Shown in pieces: positions 1-11,876 of a stretch of 64,000 nucleotides of DNA. Both the position numbers and the translations under genes were made by a program. Position 1 is the stretch's first letter, and each line of letters opens with the position of its first letter. The stretch spans positions 35,150,501 to 35,214,500 of the forward strand of contig NC_092672.1 of NCBI RefSeq assembly GCF_964355755.1, given 5' to 3'. Source of the DNA: Antedon mediterranea. Its lineage: Eukaryota; Echinodermata; Crinoidea; Comatulida; Antedonidae. The notes under the pieces were generated by a model that saw nothing but the letters and a program-made list of their open reading frames with translations, was not told where the DNA came from and searched no databases.

Positions 1-236
1 GGATTAAGAGATGATCTTTATCCAAGTTCCTGAAGACAACCATGGATTAAGAGATGATCTTTATCCAAGGTCCCGAATAGACAACCATGGATTAAGAGAT
101 GATCTTTATCCAAGTTCCTGAAGAGACAACCTTAGTTAAAAATGTTGCATCATATTATGTATATAAAAATACAATATTGATTATTCAAATCATGTAATGC
201 AAACAAATATATAATTAGATATTTCTGTTCTTTTAG
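1..236. repeat. ANAPC7 intron end with a short tandem repeat
   Basis: The first 125 bases hold three imperfect copies of a unit of about 44-47 bases that starts GGATTAAGAGATGATCTTTA. The array is cut by the left edge of the window. The rest is AT-rich intron ending in a pyrimidine-rich acceptor at 235-236. I see no coding sequence here. Confidence 0.75.
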
Positions 237-2245
237 GCAAAAACAATGCTTGAGAGAGCTTTAACTTTGGACTCAACATTTCTAGAGGCTACTTACATAT
301 TGACAGAGCTGTACATGGAAGAAAGAAACTTTGATGCAGCTATGGCACTGTAAGCCAAAGCTGTTATACCAAGGCATTCTAACAACAGGAGACTGAGCTC
401 GCTTTGCCAAGTCCTTAGATCTTAAGTCTGGCTGCGACAAATACCAACAGTACTGTACTATGTACATGTTCTCCGTGGCGCGCAGTGTCTCTTAAGGGAC
501 GTGGAACTGATCGTGTTGCAACCATAGATAAACTCTTTGATCTCCGGAGCTCAGCATCCTGTTGTTCTGAGTGTTCTTACTTACTGTAATCTAAAGCTCT
601 GTCTACACTATCAAATTAGTTGACAAAATAAGTGTGATATTCCCAAATATGGTAGTGATATGACATCATCATGTCTATATAGACACATCACATTTTTTTG
701 TCACATAAAGTTTTATAGTGTAGACAGAGCTTTAAATATTTCTTTGATTTCTCAACATTATCAAATGAGCGGTTTAGAGTCTCTTTGCCTTTGAATTTCT
801 TGTTGATTGTTTTATCCAGGTTAAGAAAGCACTTGTTTCACATAAGTACATGTCGTTTGCATCAAATGTTAGGAGACTGTTTAGCTGCATCAAATGAACA
901 TATAGATGCTATTGATCAATATAATATAGCACTTAGGTGAGTTCTTGTATCATTTCATATTGTTACTATCCAATAGTAATGTAAAGCCCTATCTACACTA
1001 TCAAACTAGTTTGATGTGCCCAAATATGGTAGTGATATGCCCAAATATGGTAGTGATATACCCAAATATAGTAGTGATATGCCCAAATTAGTAATATGAC
1101 ATCATCATGTCCATATATGGTTCACATCACATTTTTTGTCACATTAAGTTTGATAGTGTAGACAGAGCTTTATTCTTTAAACTATATAATGTTAAATCTT
1201 ATTTACATGCTTAGTTATTGACTTCTTAGTTTTCCATCGTAAATCTTTAACAAATGCTTTGCAAGAAAGTTATGCCATTAAAAAAGGCATTGTTTCAACT
1301 TTAGACACTGAGTGGAACAATTATTGAGCAACTTGTTTTCCGAACGCGATCAGTCAACAACGTCTCGTGGCAAAAATTCTAAAAATGTTTACTGAAAGCT
1401 GCATTAGAGCCGTTCATTTAATCAAGTTAAAGTTTCCATGAGATAATTCCAAATGACATGTGATGCCTATTTGACCAATAAAATTGCAAGAATACAATCG
1501 TGTTTATATAATATAAACTTAATATTAACTTTGTAAATGATAGCTTGGACAACAAGAACAAGAAGGCAAGAGATGGCCTTGAGAGAGTCGAGAAAAGTCG
1601 TGATAATCTTGATCCAGGTGTAGATGATGATATGGAAGGCATGGAAGAAAGTGGAGAGGATGTGGATTATGATGCAAGTGATGCTGAGGCCTCTTGGGTT
1701 GATGGAAGTGAGGTATTGCATTTTAATAGTTATTATTTTCATTATAATCTGCCACACAACATTCACATACATTATGATAAACAATTTTAAAACAATGTAT
1801 TACCAGGGAAGAGTGAAATTTGTATAATGGAAGTGAAGTAATGCAGTTTAATAGTTATTATATTTATTACAATCTTTATTTGCCACACAACATTCACACA
1901 TGTTATTATAAACAATTTTAAAACAATGTATTAAATATGTATAATATACTAATAATGTAATTTCACTCTTACCTGGTATTACCCTATATCTGCAAACAAT
2001 TGCAAATAAATTGTAGTTGATTTGTTAACATTTTAAAAATAAATATACCTCTGTCTTCAGTAGCATAAATGTTCAGCACCTGTTCGGTCTCTCTTATTAG
2101 TAGAAATTTGAATTTAAAAAAAAGGATAAATTTTTTGAACAACCATTGCTATAATTTGAATTCATATTTTCAATGTAAATCAATTTTATTTACTTTCATA
2201 AATATTTAAATTAACTGTATTTTTATTCTTTTTCAGTGGTATTGA
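237..2245 (+). CDS. ANAPC7: Anaphase-promoting complex subunit 7 (C-terminal exons)
   Basis: ANAPC7 is a TPR scaffold subunit of the APC/C ubiquitin ligase, which drives mitotic exit. Four exons are visible: 237-349, 820-936, 1544-1712 and 2237-2245 (stop TGA 2243-2245). They encode the last 135 residues, and frames close across all three introns. Exons 1-2 read as TPR helices (ALTLDSTFLEATYILTELYM; then LHQMLGDCLAASNEHIDAID). Exon 3 gives the acidic tail (DDDMEGMEESGEDVDYDASD). The final exon adds only W-Y-stop, matching the acidic, tryptophan-containing tail of vertebrate APC7 (known family feature). The 5' part lies outside the window. Family A MITEs sit in introns at 592-734 and 982-1172. 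A polyadenylation-like AATAAA lies near 2583. Confidence 0.9.
592..734. mobile_element. MITE family A, copy 1
   Basis: A near-complete copy lies in an ANAPC7 intron. Inverted ends AAGCTCTGTCTACACTATCA and its complement are flanked by TA on both sides. The interior has one CCAAATATGG and a TGACATCA. Confidence 0.85.
982..1172. mobile_element. MITE family A, copy 2 (internally expanded)
   Basis: A full-length copy lies in an ANAPC7 intron. The internal 21-base unit (CCCAAATATGGTAGTGATAT) is repeated about four times with drift, and a CCATATATGG follows. Confidence 0.85.
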
Positions 2246-3883
2246 GTTTGGAAGTGTATGCTAACTGGAGAATACCTGTTAAAATATATATAACATCCAA
2301 CATATTATACGATATGAAAATACTGTATATAAAACTATGTTAACACGCAGTGTTAGTGTATTGTATAGTATATTTAGTTTAATTTTTGCAAGAGAATATG
2401 CAAGAGCATTCTGCCATGTTTTATTGCTTGCTGATTCGCTGCAGAAACTTTTCTAAATCAGGAAAATATATTAACGGATATAAAGTATAAATACATGAAT
2501 ATAAAATACATACAGTAAGTTATGAAGATTGATTAACCATAGTATTCAACTACTGTACTATACTGGCATGATAAAGAAATTTGAATAAACTGTAGTGTAG
2601 TCATCCAGGTGTGTACTCTAAAGCATGTGAGATGGTAGTGATATGCCCAAATATGGTAGTGATATGCCTAAATATGGTGTGATATGCTTAAATATGGTAG
2701 TGAATCGATATGCTTAAATATGGTAGTGATATGACATCCCATCAAGTCCATATATGGACACATTTTTTTGTCACATCAAGTTTAATATTTTCAATGGCAC
2801 TGAATTGTTGTATAGAAATATAATGTAGCAATCACCAAAATTAATTCTAATTGAAATAGTGTATTATAATTTGCCCAAATACGTAAAATCAATATTTATT
2901 TCGTTGAGTACTTCTTTAACGGTGTATTTTGAGCGTTGAGATTGTTCTTAACGAAAAAGCTTTCGTTGTCAACGTTTTCTATTCGAATGACTTTCTGTTG
3001 AGCACAAATTTACAAGTTGAATACAAAAAGTACTCAACGAATCTTTAAGTTGACAACGAAAGTTCCCAATCGAATACGACAATTTACCGCTTTCATTTAC
3101 AAATCTTGACATTGATAGGTATGAAAAAAACCCTTAACCCTTTCTTTTTGTTATGCAACTGTATTATTGTTATCAAAAAGTCACATTTGTTTGTGGTTAA
3201 TGCTGTAAATAAAAAAAATATTAAAGTAAAGAAAAGAGAGTACTGTTGGTATTATGTGAAAAAAAAAGTTTGTTTACAGAGGGCGCTGTTGGCGAATAGA
3301 ATAAATATATCATCCAGGTAAATTCCCAAACAAAATCCGGTAGTTTTATTAACGATTGCTGTTTCTTTTATTTTGCAAAACTATGAATGGTCTATAAAAA
3401 TATTAATTAGTTTGGTTTACATAATATTGGACATTATTTTTATAAAAATAACAAAGAAGGTACGCCGGCTCCGCTTATCTAGGCTAAAGTAGGCCTACTT
3501 TTACTAGCTAGGCTTTAGATTGGCTAGGCTAGGATAGCTAGCCCCGTCGCGTAGCCCCAGCTGCGATTTTGTTGGCAGGCGCGTCATGCATGAAAGACAC
3601 CGCTCTTAGGCCTAGGTACTACGTAACCATGGAGGTAAAAAATTATTTATGATTTAGGCAGGTATATATAGGCCTATATATGCTATCTATGCTGCGGTTT
3701 CCTACCTAAAAAAACTAAGATGTATTCATTATTATGATGCAAGAGAAGGAAATTAAAGTTAAACATTTTTATTTTTAAAAAAATAATTAGGCCCTAGCGC
3801 TAGGCCTAATAATTTAATAATTAGGGGCCTATATTATATACTGTAGGCTGGTTACTCTATCTATTGGATTGCAGGTTACCAAA
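2246..3883. other. Intergenic: ANAPC7 3' region and MUL1 upstream region
   Basis: The left part is the AT-rich ANAPC7 3' UTR. A degenerate family A MITE lies at 2619-2785. A repeat at about 2895-3085 shares long stretches with 34760-35790 (GATTGTTCTTAACG, GTACTCAACGAATCTT, CCAATCGAATACGA). An AGAGGGCGCT motif is at 3278-3287. The stretch 3470-3870 is rich in TAGGCCTA. A possible 5' UTR acceptor (ATTGCAG, ending 3874) sits nine bases before the MUL1 ATG. Confidence 0.6.
2619..2785. mobile_element. MITE family A, degenerate copy
   Basis: The internal unit is repeated about four times (one perfect CCAAATATGG, then drifted copies), followed by CCATATATGG. The terminal repeats are eroded. Confidence 0.65.
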
Positions 3884-5395
3884 ATGATTTTAGATTGGAT
3901 TGGTATTGGTTCAGGCACCCTGACATCTGCAATATTATACTATGTATATCGGAACAAGACGAGGGATATTCAACGTATACAAGTAAGCAATACAATTGGT
4001 GCATTTAAAGATAAATGTGCCCAATTTGAATTGGTATTGTCTATGTATGTGAACCACTACATTCATGTAAAAACTGTAATTTAAAAGCAAAAAAATAGTC
4101 AAATTGGCTGCCAGCCAACTGTTTTGTCTTATAAAAGTACTTTTATGAGGGAAGTGATTAAGTTTATTAAAACTACAAAATGGCCTATTTAAAATTATTA
4201 TCTTATTAATCTTCATTTGTCATGGTCAAACTTCATTTTTACAAAAATTTATTTTTAACAGGATGCTCCAGTTTTTTCTATTGATAAAGACTTAAGCACA
4301 ATCGTGGACGAAGCACCAGACAAGACGATACCTTATGCAGTTGTTGAGGGCGCTGCAACACCTGTCAATGATGTAATCAGCAGTGAGAAGGTTTCTGGTA
4401 TAACGGGCCTAATTCAAAACCTGATCCTTAAGGAACATAAAGTAGAGTGGAGCAAGTCTACAAGGATGTGGTAGGGTGTTTTTTTTTCTTTTTAAATGAT
4501 AAGTAATTGTAAAATATAGTTTACCTTTGGTACGATAACAAAATGTTTGTTTTCTCCTTCTTTTTTTTGAGGACGCAAATTTAAAAAAAGGGTTTTTGTT
4601 TACAAAAAAAATGTTTAAATTTGCTTTTTCTTTAAGTTAATCAATATTGTGCATGGGTTTTGGCAACTTAAATCTTGAATAAAACAAGGTTGTTTTGTTT
4701 GTAGGATTGACACATCAAAGACTATTAAGAACAACTCAAAGAGTGTACCATTTAGATTATCCGCAAATAATAGTCATGTGACAGCGGATGAGGCCATTGT
4801 TGCAACAGGGTTAACGCTGGATGTAGTACATGACAGTTTTGAACCAATCAGAAGCTCCCTAGGTGACAGTCTAGTGAACTGGGCCACTGGAGAAAAAATA
4901 AAGGGATATCAAGAAGTAGAGGAGATGTTGCCTGTTGGTAGTTTACTAACTGGTATCGGGGAGATAAAAATGATCGGGGGACAGGTGCATTTGGTTCCTC
5001 CATGCACTGGATGGACTTATTATCTTTGGCGGGGCTCAAAGGGTGAACTGCTACGCCATCTACGATCAAACACCAAAGTGTTGAGGACTGTTTTAATAGT
5101 ATTTGGTTCAGCAACAGTAATTTGGTGTGCTTATGTAATTAGCAAATGGTTTATGAAATACAGACGTGAACTCAATTATCAAAATTACATGGCACGGGCA
5201 AGGGAAGCGGCTGGTAACGGTGAAGGAACCGAAGTAGACGTTTGCGCCGTGTGTTTGACAAATCCTCGTGATTGTGTTATCTTGAACTGTGGGCATGTAT
5301 GCGCCTGTCAAGGGTGCACGGAGGTACTAAACCCACCACAATGCCCGATTTGTCGACAACGTATCGCAAGAGTAGTTCCGTTGTATCACGCATAG
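3884..5395 (+). CDS. MUL1: Mitochondrial E3 ubiquitin/SUMO ligase MUL1 (MAPL)
   Basis: MUL1 is an outer mitochondrial membrane RING ligase that controls mitochondrial dynamics and mitophagy. Exons are 3884-3982, 4262-4470 and 4705-5395; together 999 nt give 332 residues (human protein 352). The N-terminus (MILDWIGIGSGTLTSAILYY) is the first membrane anchor. The middle carries the family's BAM/GIDE region (PYAVVEGAATPVND; EEMLPVGSLLTGIGE). A second membrane segment (TVLIVFGSATVIWCAYVI) precedes a C3HC4 RING at about 283-319 (CAVC, CGHVCAC, CPIC), and the protein ends in VVPLYHA, close to the vertebrate end. All expected zinc ligands are present. I chose ATG 3884 because it gives the conserved short N-terminal lead; an in-frame TTG lies just upstream. 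Intron 1 holds part of a family B repeat. Confidence 0.95.
4083..4215. mobile_element. MITE family B, partial copy in MUL1 intron 1
   Basis: The copy shares AAAAAATAGTCAAATTG, TTATAA and CAAAATGGCCTATT with the fuller copy at 44098-44376. The ends are missing. Confidence 0.55.
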
Positions 5396-5700
5396 ACTTT
5401 TCTGTTTATTGAAAAAATGATTGTAACATACAGTATTAGGATAAGATTGTATCAATCTCTATTGTGCATTTATTGATTATAGATTATTGAACACTTAGTA
5501 CTGTTCCTGAAAATTGTCCATGGGGTCAGATTTGTCAAACTTGCTTTAGAGACTGTGTATGAAAACCGGTAATGATTTCAGAAGGTCAATGTATGTTAAA
5601 ACTTGTTAAAGGTTTATGCAGAGGGTAATAATTATAGTAAGACTGAGCAATGTTTTCTATTAATAATTATTGTTTCCAACTCTGTGTTGCTGTATTAACA

Positions 5701-5765
5701 CTACCATATTTGGGCACATCACACTTTTTTGTCACATGAAGTTTGATAGTGTAAACAGAGCTTTA
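5701..5765. mobile_element. MITE family A, 3' half
   Basis: Only the right half is present, from CCATATTTGG to the terminal ACAGAGCTT followed by TA. Confidence 0.75.
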
Positions 5766-6325
5766 GATGAACATTGCCATCTTCAGGTCAGCTTTTGGAA
5801 TGTTTTCAGAAAAGAGTTTTTTTGTGGAGTTGACCTGTACTGTATATAGTTTTTTACTGTATATTTATATCTTATTCAGTGAAGCCATAAAGAATAGGAT
5901 CTGCAGGGAATAAGTGTTTGCTTTGTTGATGCCTAAAAGGTATCATAAAAAGTTATACAAATTGATAGGAAATTGAACCATTTTCGATAAATGTCTGGCA
6001 TTTTAACGCTAAAAATAAAAAATTCAACTCGTAGGTTTATGAATTGTATTTTTATTGACACCACAACACTGCTAAGCCAACCACCATCTTGAAATAAATA
6101 TAAAAGCAGTATAAAAAATGTGTTTCACAAAATTAAAAATATAATGTACGGTAAGTAGAAAATTACTATTTTAAATATAAATTGTTTTTTTAGTTAAAAC
6201 AGTTGAAAATCAATTGATGTGCATCTTGTTATTAACCACATTTTATTATTACATTCACCACAAATCTCAAGATCCACACAATAATCTTTATGGTTACCAT
6301 ATTGATTGAAACAAAACAATGCTTC

Positions 6326-6477
6326 TAAAGCTCTCTGTCTACACTATCAAATTAGTTTTGACAAAAATAGTGTGATATGCCCAAATATGGTAGTAGTGAT
6401 ATGACATCATCATGTCTATATATCAGCACATAACATTTTTTTGTCACATTAAGTTTGATAGTGTGGACAGAGCTTTA
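6326..6477. mobile_element. MITE family A copy beside the GPR143 stop
   Basis: A full copy with both terminal repeats and TA flanks. It has one CCAAATATGG. The right end is 12 bases from the GPR143 stop codon. Confidence 0.85.
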
Positions 6478-6488
6478 TTCTAAGAATC

Positions 6489-9400
6489 TCAAAATGGCTT
6501 TGTACGCATTAAAGGTGACCGCTCATTTACACGCAGCGACCTTGTTCTCGGAAAACTCGTTCTCTCTATGTCTTGCAAGTGATTGAATGTGTCCGAGTCC
6601 TCGATGATGTTTGTCGGGATCTCCAGCCGCCGTCGTCGATGGCAACATGAAAACAAGGCAATATTGCAGCATCCTCCCCAGCCTACATACACCAACGTAT
6701 TTAAGACTGCTTGTAGAGGATTAAATACAGCCTAAACATAAAAATGGTTGAAACTATTTATTTTGAACATTTTGTTAAAGATGTCCCGCATGAAAAATGA
6801 AGATTAATTAAATCAGGCTTTTAATTTGTTATTTTGTAGCACTTTAGTAGAAAAAAAAACGAAAAAAAATAACTTTTTCACTTACAAAATGACAAAATAA
6901 ATGGTTAAATTCAAAAGACTTACCATACAGAACCAAAGAAAAATGACGATATACTGTAAGCCAATTAAGTGTATTTCTTTTTGTTTTGAAACTCCCATAT
7001 GAAGACTGATAGCACCTACAATTATATTCGGCCACCAGCTAAAATATAAAATAATATTTTTAGCTGAATGAATGTGATTCAATTTTGTAGGAAAAGGATG
7101 ATTATAAATGTCTTCAAACATTAAAAAAAAAAACTGTGAACAATCCATCATCTTGTTTGTGGTCTATAGTGTACAGTATTAACTAGTGTAAGTAAAGTAA
7201 AGCCGTACCAAATTATGAATACTGCAATAATCAGAAAAAATTTGTTCTTTACGGCTCGTAAGTAAGCCCTCTCCTTGTCAGTGTATTGGCCTCTTGTTCC
7301 TTTCAGTATTGGTTTCACTACCAAAAAAAAAATTAGTTTGTCCACAATTAGCAAAGTAAGCATCTGGTTCCTTTGAGTATTGGTTAAAAACAAGCACAAA
7401 TGTGCAATACTCGGGGTACAGCAAATAGATTACCGGGAGCAGAAGTGACATCACAATATATAAATAGGTTTTATTCTTATTCTCCAAGTCAAGACCTTTG
7501 AAATGACACCAAACACGGCCGTATTAAGACGAAAATCATTTGGCACCAAGGTACCATCTTCGAGACGTCATATGGCTGCATCCGGTTTGAAATAAAAAAA
7601 ATCCGGCTCTATATCTTTGAGGACATGTCCCTGTAGTATATTCATGCCAAATCCCAGCTCAATACTACAACGAATAAGGGAGGAGTAAGTACTTTATAAA
7701 TCGCATTTTTTTCGATTGGTACCATGTTTATGACGTCACAATTCTGCGTCCGGTTGAAGTACGAACATTTTCTCTCTATAGCTTTGTTCACTATACCCTA
7801 GTATATGCATGCCATGTTTTAGAGCCGTCAGACGACGTGTAAAGAACTAGTGAGTCCTAGACTCAGGTACCCCAAGTAAAAAAGTTAATGTTCAATTAGT
7901 TTGTCTACTGTAATTAGCAAAGTCAATAAGTGTTAATTAATTAATCAATTATAGTTTATTAAAATTAAAGTATACCTTTATTATAGGATAGATAGTAGAT
8001 AACAGGATTGAACAGCATGACGGCAATAATAGGCAGGTAGGAGGCTAGGTACAGAGGAATCAAGTATTCTTCCTCTGAAATACACCTGGAATTAAACAGT
8101 ATCAATTAATCTAACTTTGTTGTTGTGTAGATCACTGGTAAACAAACAGTTAATTGTATCATTTTATTTCTTCAATAGTTTTTCTTCATTCAAGACTCAT
8201 TGTATTCTTTTTTCAAATAATCGTGCTCAATGGGCTTTTTTTTTACTATTGACTTATTTATTCAAGTTTGCTTCAATTTTTATTGTGTCTGTTTTATGTT
8301 TCATACCTTTAAATGGCAACTTTTGTTGCTGTTAGTTTTGAAGAAATAAAATAAAATAAATCATGGAGGTAAAAAATATTATTATTTATTTGTTACCTCT
8401 ATGCTTTTATCAAGTGGTTCACATTATTCACATAATATAGACAAATTTTGAGAGAAAATCAATATAATGTGAAAAGAGGAATTTGATTTAAAAAATCCAT
8501 GGAAGCCTTGATTATTTCTTCAAAAGTACTTCATAGAATGTTTGTCTTTTTTTTTAAATCTTAAATTCAAGGTATAAATTAGGTTGACTGTATACTGTAG
8601 TTCTTGTTAATTATAATAGAATGATTTATTTATAAATAATAACACAAATTTACTAACATTAATGGAGAGTTGGTAGAGCTATATAAACACACAATGCCAA
8701 TGACAACCAGCAAGAAGGGACAGAGGAAACAGCAAACAGGAATTATAACAGAAAGCTTTCCTCTGAAAAAAAAAGTTTGATTAAGCTGTCTACACTATCA
8801 AACTTTATGTGGTAAAACGTTTGGCCAACAAAAATAATTAAAAAAATAATTAAGTTTTTGTGCCCATTTATGGACATGATGATGTCATATCACTACCATA
8901 TTTGGGCCATCTTAACAGTTTTGGACTCTATGTTAACCTAATTTTGTATTGAAAATCTGCATGTGGTAAGGAGGATTGATACTATACACCGTAAGGAATT
9001 TGGTTTCTCCTTTAGTACAGACTTATTTCATGGTTTATCAGAGACTTTTTCAGGTGAATATTCATCTTACTTGTGTACTCTTCTCAACATCAGGTAAACA
9101 TCTATGGCATAGCTTGCTGTTAGGAAGTATGTACTGATGTAAAAGAACTGAGTCCAAGCCTAGGAGAGATAACATTCCAAATTATAGAATTAGGTAACAA
9201 TTTAAACGTTTATTTTCAATGACTTTTTATTGCAAAGTTATACTGTAGTATGTTACTTACAGTGAAAAATAAACAGAAGCCATGCCCAGTGGTGTCCTGA
9301 TCATTGATACCAGAATCATTAGCTTTACAAAGTAAAAGGCTTTCAAAGCAAATTATACCTGTAACAGTAGAAATATAATTATTGATGATGAATAACTATT

Positions 9401-9832
9401 ACGGAATAGCTTGCATCAGAGAGGGAAGTTAATTGGTCAGATTAATTAGGTCTGCCCTCCCTGTTTATACCAAGGCAATCTACTGTAACAGGATGCTGAG
9501 CTCGGCCAGATCAAATGTTCACCTTTAGTTTTTAAACGATCAGTTTGTTAAACGTATACTGAAACAAATCGATAATTACCAATACATGCCATTAAATCAG
9601 CAAACGCCAACATTTTTATGATGTTATACTGTGGGCCTTCAATCATCCGTTTCTTGAAAATACCGTCGCTGACCTTTCTCGGTAACAAAGTGAATATAGC
9701 GCCAACAATGCTGAACAACGAAGACACAATGGAGGTGTACTGGTACCCATGATGAATACGATCCAATGTTTCAGAATGCTCAAAATGTGAATTGTTGCTA
9801 CAGCAGCTTAACTGCAAAGTTGGTGAAGCCAT
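6489..9832 (-). CDS. GPR143: G-protein-coupled receptor 143 (ocular albinism type 1)
   Basis: GPR143 is a seven-helix receptor of melanosomes and endolysosomes and forms its own GPCR family. Eight minus-strand exons join in frame: 9832-9580, 9358-9261, 9159-9071, 8762-8658, 8085-7976, 7317-7209, 7038-6924 and 6731-6489; 1122 nt, 373 residues (human 404). The start MASPTLQLSCC matches the vertebrate start, so I prefer ATG 9832 over the in-frame ATG at 9862. Diagnostic stretches are YAIDVYLMLRR after helix 3, LKGTRGQYTDKERAYLRAV before helix 6, and NPLQAVLNTLVYVGWGGC in helix 7. The tail (RTSFPRTRSLRVNERSPLM) is basic. An acceptor near 9889 suggests an upstream non-coding exon, perhaps near 11540-11610. 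Intron 4 carries a family A MITE fragment beside exon 4. Confidence 0.93.
7500..7870. repeat. Diverged tandem repeat in GPR143 intron 5
   Basis: Two drifted copies of a unit of about 190 bases lie head to tail. Shared landmarks are ACCAT, GACGTCA, TGC(A/G)TCCGGTT, CTATA(T/G)C and AGTATAT(T/G)CATGCCA at about 7553-7655 and 7720-7820. The element type is not recognised. Confidence 0.5.
8781..8912. mobile_element. MITE family A, degenerate copy
   Basis: The left terminal repeat (AAGCTGTCTACACTATCAAA) and an internal CCATATTTGG are recognisable. The right end is lost. It lies in GPR143 intron 3, just upstream of exon 4. Confidence 0.65.
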
Positions 9833-11876
9833 TTCATTCTTTATATTTTTATTTTTAATCACTGATTTTAATTTTAAATACAGCTGAGTAAATAAAGAAA
9901 AACAGTTAATATCAGACAGTACCAGTGGACAGTACCACTACCATTAGACCTAACATTGACTGCTTTTCAGTAAGAACTTATTACTAAATGAAAGCACTCC
10001 TTGTTTTAACAATCCTCGTACATACAACTTAACAGATTCTAAAGTGTTCTTTTCTCTATTTCAAGTAGAACAGGTAGAACATACTAGCCTACAACAGCCT
10101 GTAATAAAACATAATTGAAATGGTTAGTAATTACCAATTGAAAGTTATTGTTAGTAGTGTTAGTTATTGTTAGTAGTGTTAGTTATTGTTAGTAGTGTTA
10201 GTTATTGTTAGTAGTGTTAGTTACTGGCTGCTAGTGTTAGTTACTGCTAGTGTTAGTTATTGTTAGTGTTAGTTATTGTTAGTGTTGGTTACTGCTAGTG
10301 TTAGTTATTGTTAGTGTTAGTTACTGCTAGTGTTAGTTATTGTTAGTGTTAGTTAGTGTTAGTTATTGTTAGTGTTAGTTACTGCTAGTGTTAGTTATTG
10401 TTAGTGTTAGTTACTGCTAGTGTTAGTTACTGCATAGTTATTACTAGTTCAATAGTAGGTTTGAACAGGAAAAATACAACTTTAAAAAAACAAATTCTTC
10501 AGGCTGTACAGATAAACAAGGAAGTATGTGTATAAAAAAACATGTCTGTGTTATTCAAATTTAAAAGTAATGGTTGACTTTTTGATAAAATAAAATAATT
10601 GGATGCAAGGCTGGAAAACAAGAATATGGTTAAACACAATAAAGCATATGGCTATCCATTGCTTGATTGCAGTATTCGAAGGATGAGGAAGCACAACGAA
10701 AGCATTTAATTCTTTAAATGTACAATTAAATAAATTGACCATCAAAAACTATAACCTCTTGTCAACCTTGGTGATTATACATCCTGAATATCCAAGGAAA
10801 AGTGTAAAAGTTACTTCCAATATCTTTTTAATTAAAACTATTGTAAACATTAAGCCCACAACAAATTCAGAAAAATGTCAATACAGCTATAATGAATAAT
10901 ATTCATGATGTACAACCTGCAAAATACTTTGTTTTATTTTAAATCATGTAACTATTGCATATACTGTATTTGCTTATTAATAATGTATTTCAACAAGTCT
11001 TTTGTTGAAAATGTTACTGAGCATAAATATCTGATACTTTAATATTTTGAAGTATAGTACAAAGCTTTTCAAGGTCAACATTCCTTTTGTGTAAAAACAA
11101 CAAATTATATAACGATCACATGTTATTCTATTGTCACATTTCACACAATAAATGCTATACAGATTTTACTTGTTTATCTTCTTAATTAAATTATATAGAT
11201 TTAAATAAGAAATTTCTAATGAAATTATGATTCAATAAAATGGAGCAAAAGAAGGATATATTGAAATTTTGTGTACAACATGATTTCAAACCACAAAATT
11301 CTAAAACTTACAAAAACAAATGCGAACAACCAACATATTATATCTTAATGTCCAATCTGAAGGATGTATAAGTTTTAAAAGTTTCAACTTATTTTATAAG
11401 CACATTTTGTTTAAATCAAAAACTTATCTTTCCTTGCAAATCTATACACTGAGGCCGGCTGCCATTACAAGTACTATAGTCTTCTCTATCCTATTACCCA
11501 AGCAAATAACAAGATTTCAACTTACGTAACACCTGACCCGCAGGGTGGTAAGGACTAAGGACTGTCTCCTCCGGCAGCTAGCAGTACCGTGAGACAGACA
11601 CGACGAGTAAAAAAGGCAATGCTTGTTTGGATTGTTTGCTATCTCTGATGATTTATTTACCAGCCATTACTACACCAGTATCATTTATTAACCGAAGCTC
11701 TCTGCATTGCATATTCAAGATCACGAGTTATTTGTTGACGTTTTATTATTGAGTGGATTTTCCCTTTTCCGTGCTATAAATAGATAATAGATTGGGAAAC
11801 TTTCATAATTAAATTGAGGGCGCTGTCTGTCGTTTTTTAAAGAAAAAAGACGACGAAGACGAATATTTTCAGAAAT
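9833..11876. promoter_or_regulatory. Divergent intergenic region GPR143 / GOSR1
   Basis: The genes face away from each other, so this region should hold both promoters. Right of the GPR143 start is AT-rich DNA, then a minisatellite (10141-10437) and about 1 kb without recognisable features. A GC-richer stretch at 11530-11610 could be a GPR143 5' UTR exon (inference). A GAGGGCGCTGT motif lies about 55 bases upstream of the GOSR1 ATG. The ORFs here are short and unconvincing. Confidence 0.5.
10141..10437. repeat. GTTAGT-type minisatellite
   Basis: About 300 bases built from GTTAGTTATTGTTAGTAGT and the shorter GTTAGTTACTGCTAGT, in alternating blocks. The motif is not a TTAGGG telomere repeat. 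Confidence 0.85.

Larger units (their letters stand above)
5396..6488. other. Convergent intergenic region MUL1 / GPR143
   Basis: This is the 3' UTR of MUL1 and the 3' flank of GPR143, which face each other. It holds the 3' half of a family A MITE (5701-5765) and a full copy (6326-6477) that ends only 12 bases from the GPR143 stop codon, so the GPR143 3' UTR probably runs through it. Otherwise I see only AT-rich DNA. Confidence 0.6.

Noticed and set aside
5108..5311. Minus-strand frame opposite MUL1
   Set aside because: It is a shadow of the conserved MUL1 exon 3.
10141..10437. Interstitial telomere sequence
   Set aside because: The repeat is GTTAGT with TATT/ACTGC spacers and not TTAGGG.
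10551..10745. 64-codon minus-strand frame between GPR143 and GOSR1
   Set aside because: AT-rich, no recognisable domain, no splice context. Probably chance.
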